DNA from: Adiantum capillus-veneris
Lineage: Eukaryota; Streptophyta; Polypodiopsida; Polypodiales; Pteridaceae
Direction of reading: 5' to 3'
Assembly: GCA_014529385.2 (NCBI GenBank)
Contig: CM043969.1
Location: forward strand, 32,032,446-32,096,445
Length of the DNA stretch: 64,000 bases
This document shows, piece after piece, positions 46,016-57,574 of this stretch. Numbering within the stretch: the stretch's first letter is position 1; each line of letters starts with the position of its first letter. Below the pieces are notes generated by a model. That model searched no databases and was not told the DNA's origin. It saw nothing but the letters and a program-made list of their open reading frames with translations. The translations under genes and the position numbers were made by a program.

Positions 46016-46954
46016 TCATCTGTGCTCATTCATGAGTGAAACGTCCTCAACGTACAATATGTCATGCCTGGGAAAAGGGATCACATAAAGACGCTGATTA
46101 AAATACAGGAAACGATCACGAATGAAACACTCATACAATGCGTGCTGACTAATCATTCGAACACAAAGTACTTCCTGTAACGGTTCTTTAGACCTAGGCT
46201 CGAGAGCCAAGATCGGTTCTTCCTGAAGGAGTGCTTTGGACCTAGGCTCTAAAGCCAAGATCGAGTCTTCGTGATTGATCATCTCTGCAATGAGGTTAGC
46301 TTCACTAGAGAAAGTATCAACTAACACATCATCCTTATTGTGAACAATCACATCTTCTTCATGCAACTCATCATGCTTGTGAGAAATCACATGTTGATCA
46401 TGCAAATCATCATGCTTGTCAGTGTCATCCAAATCATCATGCTTATCATTATTATTCAAATCATCATGCTTATCATTGTCATTCAAATCATCACCATGCA
46501 AATCATGTGTGTCATGCTTTGGAGAAGAAGAGACTGAGAGAGTCTCCTTTTCCCGAATCTCTTGCGTCTGTGCTTGCACTTGAGAAAAGAGTCCCAAGAA
46601 CTCTTTCATGTGTTGATCGCTCTTTTCTTTGATGGCTTTGTTCTCGCGATCAAATTTGGCTTGACTTTCTTTGTTTTCCAAGTCATACTTACGCTCTATG
46701 GCTGCCATGCTTTCTTCGTATTCACGATCTATGTCTGCCATTTCTTCTTCGTAGGCCTTTCTGTCTGCTTCTCTTTCTGCTTTTCGTGCTTCGTAGTCTA
46801 ACTGTCGTTCCATAAACAATTGCTCCAACTCCTCCATAGGAGTTAGTGCAATCCTTGGCGTAGATGGGGAAGGGGGAGGGTTGGAAAAACCTCCTGGTGG
46901 GGAAAATTCTTCTTCGCCTCTCTCATGCTCATCACCTCCAAGCGAAGTATCCAT
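46016..46954 (-). CDS. Coiled-coil protein of the non-autonomous LTR element
   Basis: The first ATG at 46954 (MDTSLGGDEHERGEEEF) gives 312 residues; the frame is open upstream to about 47220 without an ATG, rich in Pro, Lys and Thr. The Pro-rich start is followed by a long Glu/Lys/Arg coiled coil (MEELEQLFMERQLDYEARK to about VQAQTQEIREKE). A short repeat with the core DKHDDL comes next, repeated three times among other His/Asp-rich text. Then two LALEPRSK repeats and a C-terminal segment with FIRDRFLYFNQRLYVIPFPR. No known family is recognised. A structural, gag-like role for packaging the element RNA is inferred from its position as sole ORF between LTRs. The frame is uninterrupted, unlike most in this window, which suggests recent activity. 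Confidence 0.7.
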   Translation of the reverse strand: MDTSLGGDEHERGEEEFSPPGGFSNPPPSPSTPRIALTPMEELEQLFMERQLDYEARKAEREADRKAYEEEMADIDREYEESMAAIERKYDLENKESQAKFDRENKAIKEKSDQHMKEFLGLFSQVQAQTQEIREKETLSVSSSPKHDTHDLHGDDLNDNDKHDDLNNNDKHDDLDDTDKHDDLHDQHVISHKHDELHEEDVIVHNKDDVLVDTFSSEANLIAEMINHEDSILALEPRSKALLQEEPILALEPRSKEPLQEVLCVRMISQHALYECFIRDRFLYFNQRLYVIPFPRHDILYVEDVSLMNEHR

Positions 46955-47440
46955 TCCGCTTCGAGTGTGACCATCCACTGAAGTCTTGGGTTCTTGTGGG
47001 TTCTTGTGGTCTTGGGTTCTTAAGTTCACGAGGAACTTGGGTTCTTGTGGGTCTTGGTTCTTGGGGGTCTTGGTTCTTGGGGTTCTTGAGGTCTTGAGGT
47101 TCTTGAGGTTTTCTTTCGCTTGCAATCTGTGTTTGAGAAGGATCTTCTCTTCACCCGAGTTCTGCTCTTTTCTGCGGACGCACCCCTTGGCGGCCTTGCG
47201 CTCACACCAAGGTTGCTTTTTCCCACCTCATGTCGATTGGCCGACTGCTAAGTGCACGGTCTGCACTCAATGAGTGAAAAGAGACACAAGGGGAGGCTGG
47301 ACAAGCCCTTCTTTCCTGGGATTCCTATCACTCTTCAAAAACACGATTAGGAATCGACACGCCCAAGCGAACTTGGGTTCGTGCGACCTCAACAAGCAAA
47401 AAAAATTATGTGGTTCTTTCCTTGAGTGATACAAAACAGT

Positions 47441-47458
47441 GCCCAAGCTCTGATACCA
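47441..47458 (-). promoter_or_regulatory. Primer-binding site of the non-autonomous element
   Basis: Read on the minus strand, TGGTATCAGAGCTTGGGC follows the 5' LTR by 1 bp; it complements initiator tRNA-Met. Confidence 0.9.
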
Positions 47459-47459
47459 A

Positions 47460-48593
47460 TGTCAGGTGCAACGGAATGAATGTTTGCACTTTGCTCAAGA
47501 TGAGTGCTCCGAACCGTGCTCAAGGTTCCTTTTGTTCTTATGGAAGGTAGAGCCTTTCATTCTTAATGAGAGAGTGCAATGATCATAACAAAGTGAATGT
47601 ATAGTGTGCGTGCAAATGTATGAGACTGAGAGATAGAGAGAGAAGAGAGATACGACACCAGAGACGACGTAAAACCCTCCTCCGAAGGCCCCATTCTCGT
47701 CGGCGAGAGTGGTCTACTTATGATTGCACAAACTCTACAATGCTTGGACTTGCCGACGATGTCGACGACAATGAGGATGGCAGGGCTGAATTCTGCCGTT
47801 CTTTTACTGCTTTCCAAAAACTCTGTTGGCTGAATTCTGCTACTGCTGAAAATGCTAGAAAAAACGCTGAATTTGCTGGTCTTTGTCGCTGAAAATCTCC
47901 TGCTATGAGGGGCTGAAATGGCTATGGATAGAGGCTGAAAACTGTTGATGCTTGTTTGCTGAAATCGCCATGCAATGGAAGGGCGATCTGTGGTTTTGGA
48001 AAACGCTAGGGATGAGAAGGTATGGCGATGAGATCTTGCTGCAAAACGCTAGTGCTTGGGTATTGTTGGCGATGGGTATCTGCTGAGGAAAACGCCAAGC
48101 TGAAGTTGATGAAAAACGCTAGCATGGGGAGTCTTTCTGCTTGGAGGGAAAACGCCACCAAGGGAGGTTCTTGCTGAGAAGTTGCCTGTTGAGCACTGGT
48201 ACTCCTGCTGCCTCTTTTACCAATTAGTGCTAGTTTAGGTTTGCTTATATACAAACTTACTCAATTTGCCCTACCTACTTTCCAACAAAAGTCACTTAAA
48301 AATAATAAGTGAAAAATGTCAAAAATAGGTAAAATAGGCTAAATGCACTGGAAAATTCCCCCGAAGGATTCTAATGGCTGCTGATGGGAATGCTTATGAT
48401 CATGCTGTGTGCAACCAGAGGATATGCATCTACACTGAGTGGCTGGGCATGCACGGTCTACGAATAGACTCACAGAAGTGATCTGCCTAGACTGACTGGA
48501 CTGACTGAACCCTTGTCGTGCTGTAGCTTGTCCACAGATACATAGGGCTGTAGCTTGTCCACGGACACATAGGGTTGGATGTGTCACGTGACA
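47460..48593 (-). repeat. 5' LTR of the non-autonomous element
   Basis: 1134 bp; in plus text starts TGTCAGGTGCAACGG and ends GTGTCACGTGACA. It closely matches 44308-45419, differing by scattered substitutions and a short duplication near 48530-48570 (CTGTAGCTTGTCCACGGAC repeated). Confidence 0.85.
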
Positions 48594-49065
48594 AATTGTC
48601 TAAGGCATGCTATGCAATCTGAAGACCTAGGCAATAAAGAATCGTGCCCACGCTGTCTTCTCGGGAGATGAAATCCATTGCAATACTTTCCCAGGGCGGG
48701 TGGATATGGGTAAAAAGGCTGTAACAATCCCTGTGCTTTATGCCTGTTGAAACTTGACCTTCTGGCATACTGCGCACAAACTCTTCCACATCCTTCTTGA
48801 GTCTCGGCCAAAAGAATTATCTCTCTACCCCTTTCAAGGTGGTAGCAATGCCGCGGTGACCCGTAAAAGGCGGACGGTGGCATTCAGTCATAACCTTTTC
48901 CCTCAACGGCTGTGCAACGCACAACATGGTTTTCTTCATCAAGTAGCTATCCCGAATGGAATAGTCCGCTACCATCTCCCCTTTCTGTATTCAACGGAAT
49001 ACATTTGCAAAATCTTTATCTGTGGCGTACTTACCAACCAATACCTCGAAGTTTCTATGATGTAT
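48594..49065 (-). pseudogene. M1 segment 3: integrase N-terminal half
   Basis: Minus-strand text corresponds to the integrase zinc-finger and early core (inverse of the P2 region 41000-41500), with damage. It ends at TGTAT (49061-49065), the target of M2, and resumes at 55525. Confidence 0.75.
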
Positions 49066-49612
49066 TGTAACAAACTTGGACACTCCAAGTCAAGAATCAA
49101 CCGCGACAGCACCAAATAACCACTTCAAAACAATTCACAGATCACAATAGATTTGCACTGGCCCGGCGGAGTTCCGTGCCTAGAGATATTGGCCCCAAAG
49201 ACTGGCGCCCCTTTCGATCTTTCTTTTTATATTAATCAATCATCAAAGTACAAGAGAGCGGTTAGGGTTTCACTCTCAGACTCTGCGTCCAGATGCTCTG
49301 AGAAGTGAGGCCCTCACCACTAATTTAAAGGTTACAAGGGATGCCCAAAAGCAGAGCCCCAAAAGCTTTTAAAATCAAAAGCATCAGTTCTCTCTCTCTC
49401 TTGAGAGTCTTTTCTCTTTTTTTTAATTAAAAAAAAGCAAAAGCAAAATTCGCGTCGCTCATCATTTTCCTTTTTTTTTTTTTTTAATAATAATCCGTCT
49501 CCGTGATTTCCGGAAATTAGGGTTTTTGGCAGAAATTAGGGTTTGCAGGAATTTTAGGGTTTCCTGCAGAAATTAGGGTTTCTGTTGTCCGCCACGTCAT
49601 CACTTTGTGACA
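49066..49612 (-). repeat. 3' LTR of M2
   Basis: 547 bp; begins TGTAACAAACTTGGACACTC and ends ATCACTTTGTGACA in plus text, followed by the inverse PPT TACCCCCCTCTTG. Inverse telo-box motifs (TTAGGGTTT) cluster at about 49515-49590. Confidence 0.9.
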
Positions 49613-50217
49613 TACCCCCCTCTTGAAAGCATTGTAATCGACCGCGATTACGCCTGCAAAACCGACAAAAGCCATAAACCGTCTTAGCAGACACTGACTG
49701 TTAGTACCTACGTACTAGAAACACACATCTAGCACATGTACAAAATCGACAGTCACATCACATGACATCACAGGACATCACCAGACATCACAGGACATCA
49801 CATGACATTCAACATTCATTCGGATCTTAGACCATGATTTATCGGCAATGTAGCTAGCAATCACATCTAGGTCCAATCGGGACCTCATCGATGTCCGATT
49901 GACTAACCCCTATTGCAACCATGTCTATTCGAGATCAAGTAGACCAAAATGCTGCAGTCATTTCGTCTACCAGTTCCTGCACTCACAAGAAGTCAAAAAC
50001 AAATCAGTATCATAATCAGGAATTCCATTTCATAAAGTCATCCAGCAGAATACTGTCAGCTCTCAGTATCCCTGAAGCTCAAAGAGACATCAGTGACTTT
50101 AGTATCAAAATCGAGGCATCTGTTGACAAAGGAGCGGAGTAACTCCCCTCTTGTGCATCCCACTGCACTAGATCTTCGGCCAAGCTGAGTTCTGGTTTCC
50201 GTTTGGAGTAGACTATG

Positions 50218-53200
50218 CTAAACCAAAACATCGAGGTAAAGTTTCACAATCCGAGGAGTATCTGCTAGGTCCTCCTCCTCCATCCACTTCGCATCAAATG
50301 CAGGAAAGTTCTTGAACTTAACCAAGAACCGCCTTCGGACTTTACCTTTCTTCGTATCATTATGTGCCAAAATCTGTTCAGGAACAAGGATCTCCTCGTT
50401 TTCTTCCACTTTGGGTTGCTCATCAGGCTCCCCATCATCAGACACATCACCCTTAACAGGTTTCAAGAGACTCACATGCAATGCATTGTGAATCCTCCAA
50501 GTATCTGGCAGTTTCAATCGGAAGGAGACATCATTTATCTTGTCAGTAATCTGGAAAGGTCCGTAGTATCACATACTAAGCTTTGGAAAAAGCCTCTCCT
50601 TTCCCTGTTTCTTTCTTAGGCGTGCCTTCTCAAAAGTAAGAGCACCCAATCATCCTCCTTCAGTTTCCAGTCGCGACGATGGCGATCCGCTGCCTTTTCT
50701 GTCGTTCTTGAGACTCCTGCAAAGTCTTGCGAACCTTGGCAAAAGCCGTATCCAAATCTCGCGAATATACATCCGCTTCAAATTTCTAATCTTTCGTGCT
50801 CAGGAAGGATGGAACCTTCGCAGCAGTTTCAACAATCTCACATGGCATCTTCCCCGTCGAAGAGTGTATCGTGTTATTGTAGGCAAATTCCACCAAAGGT
50901 AAGTTCTTTTCCCATTGAGTCTTCTGATGCGAGATACAAGACTTCAATAAATCTAAAATCACTGAATTGGCAATCTCAGATTGCCCGTCAGTCTGCAAGT
51001 GGAACGATGACGAGAACTGCAACCGCGTGCCAATGTTCTCCCACATTGCCTTCCAAAACAAACTCATAAATCTGGGGTCTCTGTCGGAGACAATCGTCTC
51101 AGGCGTGCCATGTAATCGGAAAATCATCGTGATCATTCTGTATTCTCGGGAGATAAAAAAAAAAGAAATCCATTTCAATATTTTCCCAGGGGCGGGTGGG
51201 TATGGGTAAAGGCTGTAACAATCCCTGTGCCTTATGCCTGTCAAACTTGACCTTCTGGCATACTAAGCAACTGCGCACAAACTCTTCCACATCCTTCTTC
51301 AGTCTCCGCCAAAAGAAATCTCTCTCTACCCCTTTCATGGTGGTAGCAATGCCGCGGTGACCCGTAAAAGGTGGACAGTGGCAATCAATCATAACCTTTT
51401 CCCTCAACGGCTGTGTAACGCACAACATAGTCGTTTTCATCAAGTAGCCTTCCCGAAGGGAGTATCCAGCTACTGTCTCCCCATCCCGTATCCGTGTGAA
51501 AATATCTGCAAAATCTGTATCTGTGGCACACTGATCGACCATATCCTCGAAGCTCCTATGATGTATCGCGGAAATAGCCAGAACCAACGGTTTCCGAGAC
51601 AAAGCATCTGCCACCACATTCTTCTGTCCCTGCACATGGACAATCTGGAAGTGGAACTGTGACAAGATGTTCACCCACCGCATCCGCTTTTCCGAAAGCT
51701 GCTTCTGTGACAAGAAGTAGCGCAAACTCTGATGGTCTGTAAAGACAGTAAAATCCGCTCCGAGTAGGTAATTCCGCCACTGAGTAAGAGCGTGGATAAC
51801 CGCCAAAAGCTCTTTCCCATAGATCTGTGCTGTCATCTGTGGCCTAGAGAACAAACGGCTCTCGTAAGCTATGACATGGCCTTCTTGCATCAAGACCGCA
51901 CCCAGACTACGACCACAAGCATCACAATATACTTCAAATGACTTCTGCAAGTCCGGCAAAGTCAAAATAGGTCCCGTAGTCAATTTCTCTTTCAACGTCT
52001 GAAAGGTAGTCACCTCTGGGGGTCCGCACGAAAAAGGTACTCTTTTCTGTGTCAAGATATGCAAAGGGGAAGCAACCTCTGCAAACTTTCGTATGAACCG
52101 CCTGTAGTACGAACACAGTCCCAAGAAGCTTCTAACTTCATGGACATTCCTCAAATCGGGCCAATCACGGATAGTCTCTATCTTGGCCAGGTACATTCGC
52201 ACTCCTGCTGCTGACACAATGTGTCCCAAAAAGTGTATCTCTAGTAGGAAAAATTCACTTTTCTTTGCATTAATCACTAACGTGTGATCTGGTAATGCCT
52301 GAAAGACTTGAAGCAGATGATCTCTGTGTTCTGTCTCATTCTTGGAGAAAACAATGATGTCGTCAAAGAAAGTGCCAACAAATAGCCTGTACTCTCGAAA
52401 AATCCTGTCCATCATCCGGTTAAATGTCGCAGGAGCATTGGTTAAGCCAAAAGGCATCACCAAAAACTCAAATAACCCAAAAGTCGTCCGAAAAGCTGTC
52501 TTGTAGACATCTCCTGGTGCTATCTTGATCTGATGATATCCACTCTTCAAGTCAATCCTGCTAAAGCACGAGGATCCCTGTAACCTGTCGAGTATATCAT
52601 CGATCCTAGGAATCAGAAATCTGTTCTTGATGGTGATTTCGTTGAGAGTGCTATAATCGATGCACATTCTCCAAGATCCGTCTTTCTTCAAAACGAACAA
52701 CACTGGAGAGCAATACGGTGAAGTACTAGGCTGGACAAGACCCTTTTCCAAGAGGTCTTTCACTGAGGGTGGCCGATTCGGTGGCGTGCTTCCAGATATC
52801 AGATCAATGGTATGATCTTCAGGCCCTCTCAAAAGCAATCGGCATGAGCGTGGAGAAAAAAAAATCGTGGCGTTCTTTTCTTCAGGTCAAAACATATTCA
52901 ACCTTTATCCATCGTTCAGTTCTCCCAAAAGAATGAGTAAGAAAACTGAAGTTCATCAAGTACAATCTCTAAGCCCTTCATTTATCAAAGTCGCTTTCTC
53001 GGCCCGGTAGTCAACCACGGCGTAGTTCTTGTGGTACCAAGGGATCCTGAGTAGAACGTCACTCGCGTGCCCTAAACACCCCTGTCATTGCAAACGAAGT
53101 TTGCCAATGCTCGGTGTAATGGCAACATCCCATCTGGGTGCCAGTCGAACTACCTCCGCCTGTGGCGTCAGTCTGTCGGGCGTAGTTCCAAATCGAGCCG

Positions 53201-53440
53201 CCATTTCCAAGTGAAAAGAAGTTGGCCTTGGCTCCTTCAAAAGAGCTTCCTGATCCTTCACTTTGCCCCAAAAAAAAAGCGGCAAAGTTTGTACTTTCAT
53301 TCATTTGATTCGGTGCAAGTCCCACTCCATGTGGTACCAGTTCTACTTTTCTATCTGCCTTTTCTGCCACATTCCTCAGCTGCTCTCGAACTCTCAGACC
53401 TGTCGTCGTCTTTATCATTCTGTTCTTTCTGTGCCTTATC
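50218..53440 (-). pseudogene. M2 pol region
   Basis: A long open frame, 52838-51099, covers RT ([50 protein letters not shown]), RNase H (VYCDACGRSLGAVLMQEG, YGKELLAVIHAL) and the integrase zinc finger, without stops. The integrase core follows in another frame (51244-50786: IVSDRDPRFMSLFWKA, QTDGQSEIANSV) and the chromodomain at 50517-50218 (RRRFLVKFKNFPAFDAKWME). Upstream, the protease active-site DGG segment is deleted at about 53240, and a short block before the RT (YRVSRAQNEEIMNQ in P2) is missing. The copy is therefore unlikely to be autonomous despite its youth. Confidence 0.85.
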
Positions 53441-54899
53441 AGGGCACTTCGCGGAAATATGTCCATGTTCGCCGCATCCAAAGCACTTCCCCTCTCTGAT
53501 GAAGCGAGCTCTCTCCTCAGGAGTAAGCTTGGGTCGTGCATCCTTTTTTTTTCTCTGGGTTGCTCTTTTTCATTCTACTTTCATTCCCAGAAGTCTGTTC
53601 GGCTCGTTGTGTCATGGCCTCATCTGTGGGGTAGGTCAGACTGCCAGAGTGAATGGCAAAGCCCCGCTTCGCATGACTCATCAACTCCTGAATAGAAGCT
53701 GACTTCTGTTCCAAGCAGTGATCTCGGATCTCTGTAGGTAGACCCAAGGTAAACCGCTCAATCTGTTCTCTGAATGAGATCTTCTTGAATGAAGAGGCGG
53801 GTAGAAAAGAGCTCCAGAATCTTTCACAATAAGAATTCACTGTATCGCTCTTGGTCATCCGGAGATGGTTCCAAGTAGCTCGTATATCTCGCTCGAACTC
53901 TTGAGTCAACCAAGAAGAAATAAAAAGCCTCTTGAATTTCAGCCATGTAACTGGCACAGTCTTGCTTAATAGAAGCGTGGACCACCAAGTACGAGCATTC
54001 CCCTTAAAGTAAGAGGCAGCTCTCCGAATCTTGGAGTGCTCTGAATAGCGTTCTCCCGCGAAAGCGATGTCAAAGACACAGCCTTCGAAGCATCTGAGTC
54101 TCCTGAAAAGTATCAAACTTGATCGAGTGGCCACCTTCCTTAAACTCTCGGACTTTCTTGCTTTTATCTTCGAGAAAGTCATACTGGTTGGCTTTGTAAA
54201 AATTCTTCTTGTTCGCATAAAACTTTCCGTCATCGGAATCTGAGCTGTCTGTAGACGAGTCCTCAGTAGAACTGTCAGTCTCTGGGCGAGATTTAGCCTT
54301 CTTTGCCTTGCCCTTTCCAAAGCGTTGCTTCTTGCTTCGCTTTTTACCTTTTCTGTCTTCTTCGCTCGAATCCGAGGAGCGAGAAGAACTGTCAGAAGAA
54401 GAAGAAGAAGAACTGGTACTCCTTCAAATCGAACACGCTTCTTCCGTTTCTTTGCCTTGTCAAATGTCAACCGACGACCCAAATATCCCGGGAAGTCAGT
54501 GCCTTTCTTCTGCTTTTTGCCGTGCTTTTTGGCTTTCTTTTGCGTGTCAAAAAGCTGAGCAATCCGTGCATCAACCACGTTCTCCAGTTCCTTCTCCGTA
54601 TATTTCTTGGAGGCAGAAGGTTTCTTGAGAGCGGGTTTCGGGAGTGGTGTTGTGGTTCTCTGGCACTCCATGTGTACCTTTTTCAAAGAGGTCTGGTTCA
54701 TATATTTTGCCATCTTCGGGTCCTTGGCAAAATTGAGCATCATCTTTGTTGCATCGCCAATCAATTGACGACACTCCATCTCTCTTTGCTCCGCCTGAGT
54801 AGGCCGAGGCGGGCCATACTCTCTGTCTGAATCTTCGCTGTGATCCCAGCCCGCATCTCCAGATGCAGAGGGAGTCGACTGATCATTGCCTGAAGCCAT
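53441..54899 (-). pseudogene. M2 gag region
   Basis: The ATG at 54899 (MASGNDQSTPSASGD) starts a frame that stays open to about 53517. The Ser-run seen in P2 is read here in a shifted frame (a Leu run), with a compensating shift later, so the linker peptide is altered. The capsid domain (ASYFKGNARTWWSTLLLS, TLGLPTEIRDHCLEQ) is intact. The zinc knuckle CFGCGEHGHISAKC lies about 53447-53488 in another frame. Relative to P2 there are no C-to-T stop codons in the capsid part. Confidence 0.85.
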
Positions 54900-54953
54900 A
54901 GGTGCCGCGGAAAAAAAATTCGGGGATCGGATTTCCCGTAAAAGAGAAATTGG

Positions 54954-54969
54954 CCGTGCTCTGATACCA
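54954..54969 (-). promoter_or_regulatory. Primer-binding site of M2
   Basis: On the minus strand TGGTATCAGAGCACGG follows the 5' LTR by 1 bp; tRNA-Met type. Confidence 0.9.
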
Positions 54970-54970
54970 C

Positions 54971-55524
54971 TGTAACAAACTTGGACACTCCAAGTCAAGA
55001 ATCAACCGCGACAGCACCAAATAACCACTTCAAAACAATTCACAGATCACAATAGATTTGCACTGGCCCGGCGGAGTTCCGTGCCTAGAGATATTGGCCC
55101 CAAAGACTGGCGCCCCTTTCGATCTTTCTTTTTATATTAATCAATCATCAAAGTACAAGAGAGCGGTTAGGGTTTCACTCTCAGACTCTGCGTCCAGATG
55201 CTCTGAGAAGTGAGGCCCTCACCACTAATTTAAAGGTTACAAGGGATGCCCAAAAGCAGAGCCCCAAAAGCTTTTAAAATCAAAAGCATCAGTTCTCTCT
55301 CTCTCTTGAGAGTCTTTTCTCTTTTTTTTAATAAAAAAAAAGCAAAAGCAAAATTCGCGTCGCTCATCATTTTCCAAAATTTTTTTTTTTTTTTTTTTTT
55401 AATAATCCGCCTCCGTGATTTCCGGAAATTAGGGTTTCTGGCAGAAATTAGGGTTTGCAGGAATTTTAGGGTTTTTGGCAGAAATTAGGGTTTCTGCTGT
55501 CCGCCACGTCATCACTTTGTGACA
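54971..55524 (-). repeat. 5' LTR of M2
   Basis: 554 bp; matches 49066-49612 with length changes in the A/T runs near 55320-55400. It is followed by TGTAT, then M1 resumes. Confidence 0.9.
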
Positions 55525-56898
55525 TGTATCGCGGAAATAGCCAGAACCAACGGCTTTCGGGACAAAGTATTTGCCACCAATTTCTTCTGTCCATGCACAT
55601 GGACAATCCGGAAGTAAACCGTGACAAGATGTTTGCCCACCGCATCTGCTTTTTCGGATAACTGCTTCCGTGACAAGAAGTAGCGTAAACTCCCATCATC
55701 TGTAAAAATCGTAAAATCGACTCCGAGTAGGTAATGTCGCCACTGAATAAGAGCATGGATAGCCGCCAAAAGCTATTTCTCACATGTTTGTACTGTCAAT
55801 TCTGGCCTTGAAAACAATCGGCTCTCATAGGCAATGACATTGGCCTTCTTGCATTAAGACCGCATCTAGACTACGACCACAAGTATCACAAATATACTGC
55901 AAACGACTTCTGCAAATCCGGCAAAGTCAAGAATTGGTCCTGTAGTCAAATTCTTTTTCAATTCCTGAAAGGCAGTCACTTCTGTGGGTCCCCACGAGAA
56001 AGGGACTCCTTTCTGTGTCAAGATATGCAAAGGGGAAGCAACCTGTGCAAACTTTCGAATGAACCGCCTGTAGTACGAACACAGTCCCAAGAAGCTTCTT
56101 ACTTCATGGACATTCTTTAAATCGGGCCAATCATGGATAGTCTCTATCTTGGCCGGGTGCATTTGCACTCCCGCTGCTGAGACAATGTGTCCCAAAAAGT
56201 GTATCTTTGGTAGGAAAAATTCACTTTTCTTTGCATTAATCACTAACTTGTGATCTCGTAATGCCTGAAAGACCTGAAGTAGATGATCTCTGTGTTCTGT
56301 CTCATTCTTGGAGAAAACAATGATATCGTCAAAGAAAGTGCCAACGAATAGCCTGTACTATCGAAAAATCCTGTCCATCATCCGGTTAAATGTCGCTGGA
56401 GCATTGGTTAAGCCAAAAGGCATCACCAAAAACTCAAATAACCCAAAAGTCGTTCGAAAAGCTGTCTTGTGGATGTCTCCCGACGCGATTCTGATCTGAT
56501 GATAGTTACTCCTCAAATCAATCCTGCTAAAGCATGAGGATCCCTGTAATCTGTCGAGTATATCATCGATCCTAGGAATCAGAAATCTGTTCTTGATGGT
56601 GATTTTGTTGAGAGCTCTATAATCGATGCACATTCTCCAAGATCCGTCTTTCTTCAGAACCAACAAAATGGAGAGCAATACGGTGAAGTACTAGGCTGGA
56701 CAAGACCCTTTTCCAAGAGGTAGTTCATAATCTCTTCATTTTGTGCTCGGCTCACATGGTAAGGTGGCCGGTTCGGTGGTGTGCTTCCAGGTTCAGATCC
56801 AAGACGAGCGGGCGGTAACTCGCCTGACAGTCCCTTTGAAAAGCAATCGGCATGAGTGTGGAGAAAATCTTGGCGTTCTTTTGTTCAGGTCAAAACAT
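55525..56898 (-). pseudogene. M1 segment 4: RNase H and reverse transcriptase
   Basis: Minus-strand RNase H pieces (GVDFTIFTDDGSLRYFLSRK) and RT pieces ([52 protein letters not shown]) are separated by frameshifts and a TAG after MDRIFR at 56356. The segment ends near 56898, where P2-like order is broken by a deletion that removed protease and the end of gag. Confidence 0.8.
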
Positions 56899-57215
56899 TG
56901 AACAAATAAAGAGTTTCTTAAACTTCAGCCACTTTGTCGGTGCTTCTTTTCTTAACAAAAGAGTGAATCACCGTGTCCGTGCATTGCCTTTCAAAAAGGA
57001 TGTTGCCCGTCTAATCTTGGAGTGCTCTGTACAATGGCCTCCAGAAAATGCTATGTCAAACTGTCGGATAAAGCTAAAGCCTTGGGAGCATCTCGAAACC
57101 CTAAAAAGTACTCAAACTTTACTGCCCGTCCTCCCTCTTTGAATGCCTTGGTCTTTTTGCCCTTGTCATCGAGAAAATCATACTGATTGGCTCTGTAAAA
57201 GTGCTTCCTTTTTGA
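56899..57215 (-). pseudogene. M1 segment 5: gag remnant
   Basis: Inverse text corresponds to the P2/M2 gag capsid start (the KARKSESLRKV and NLYKAN.. region): for example 57165-57212 matches M2 54170-54215 with several changes. Protein frames are broken. No 5' LTR of M1 could be delimited to the right. Confidence 0.6.
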
Positions 57216-57239
57216 ATAAAATGTACAGATGCTTTTGGA

Positions 57240-57567
57240 ACCTGATGCGTTTAGGCTTGTAGCTTTTCATGTAATTGCTTTTCAGGGCCAAGGGCCTTCA
57301 AATATGTGGCCATCGCTCCTTATTTGACAGTCTTCCGGGTGAAGGTGCAGATAGGTGACCCCGCCGTTGTACTAAGTTCAAGCAATATAAAGAAATACCG
57401 AAAGGGGCGCCAGGGTATGGGGCCAATACTCTCTTGGGGTGAAACTCCGACACTCCCCTTCTCGTGTGCCGTGTACACTCTGTGAGTTCAGTTGTTTTGA
57501 AGTGTTTAAAGTTGCCTCGTATTTTTGTTTCTGTTGGCACGTGGTGCCCTTCACATTACAACTATCA
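57240..57567 (+). repeat. Plus-strand LTR fragment of a related gypsy family
   Basis: GAAATACCGAAAGGGGCGCCAG near 57391-57412 and the following text match the R/U5 part of the P2 LTR, but the rest has diverged. It is probably an old LTR piece in plus orientation, cut by the solo LTR that follows; TAGTGTTGTCGTTATTAATT at 58187 may be its continuation. Confidence 0.4.
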
Positions 57568-57574
57568 CTAGCAG

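Larger units (their letters stand above)
44308..48593 (-). mobile_element. Non-autonomous LTR retrotransposon with one long ORF
   Basis: LTRs at 44308-45419 and 47460-48593 are flanked by AATTG on both sides (44303-44307, 48594-48598). A tRNA-Met PBS next to the right LTR and a PPT next to the left LTR both lie on the minus strand, so the element is read leftward. The 2.04 kb interior encodes one coiled-coil protein and no protease, RT or integrase. It is inserted in the integrase region of M1. A solo LTR of the same family is at 58674-59781. Confidence 0.9.
49066..55524 (-). mobile_element. M2: young full-length gypsy chromovirus copy, minus strand, 6.5 kb
   Basis: LTRs 49066-49612 and 54971-55524 are flanked by identical TGTAT (49061-49065, 55525-55529). 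The first 350 bp of the two LTRs show no difference by eye; they differ only in poly-A/poly-T lengths and nearby text. Gag and pol are in the same order as in P2, read leftward, but deletions and frameshifts affect gag and protease. It sits in M1 between integrase and RNase H. Confidence 0.95.

Noticed and set aside
46340-46537. Plus-strand frame with Ile/Met repeats
   Set aside because: Antisense of the DKHDDL repeat of the coiled-coil ORF.
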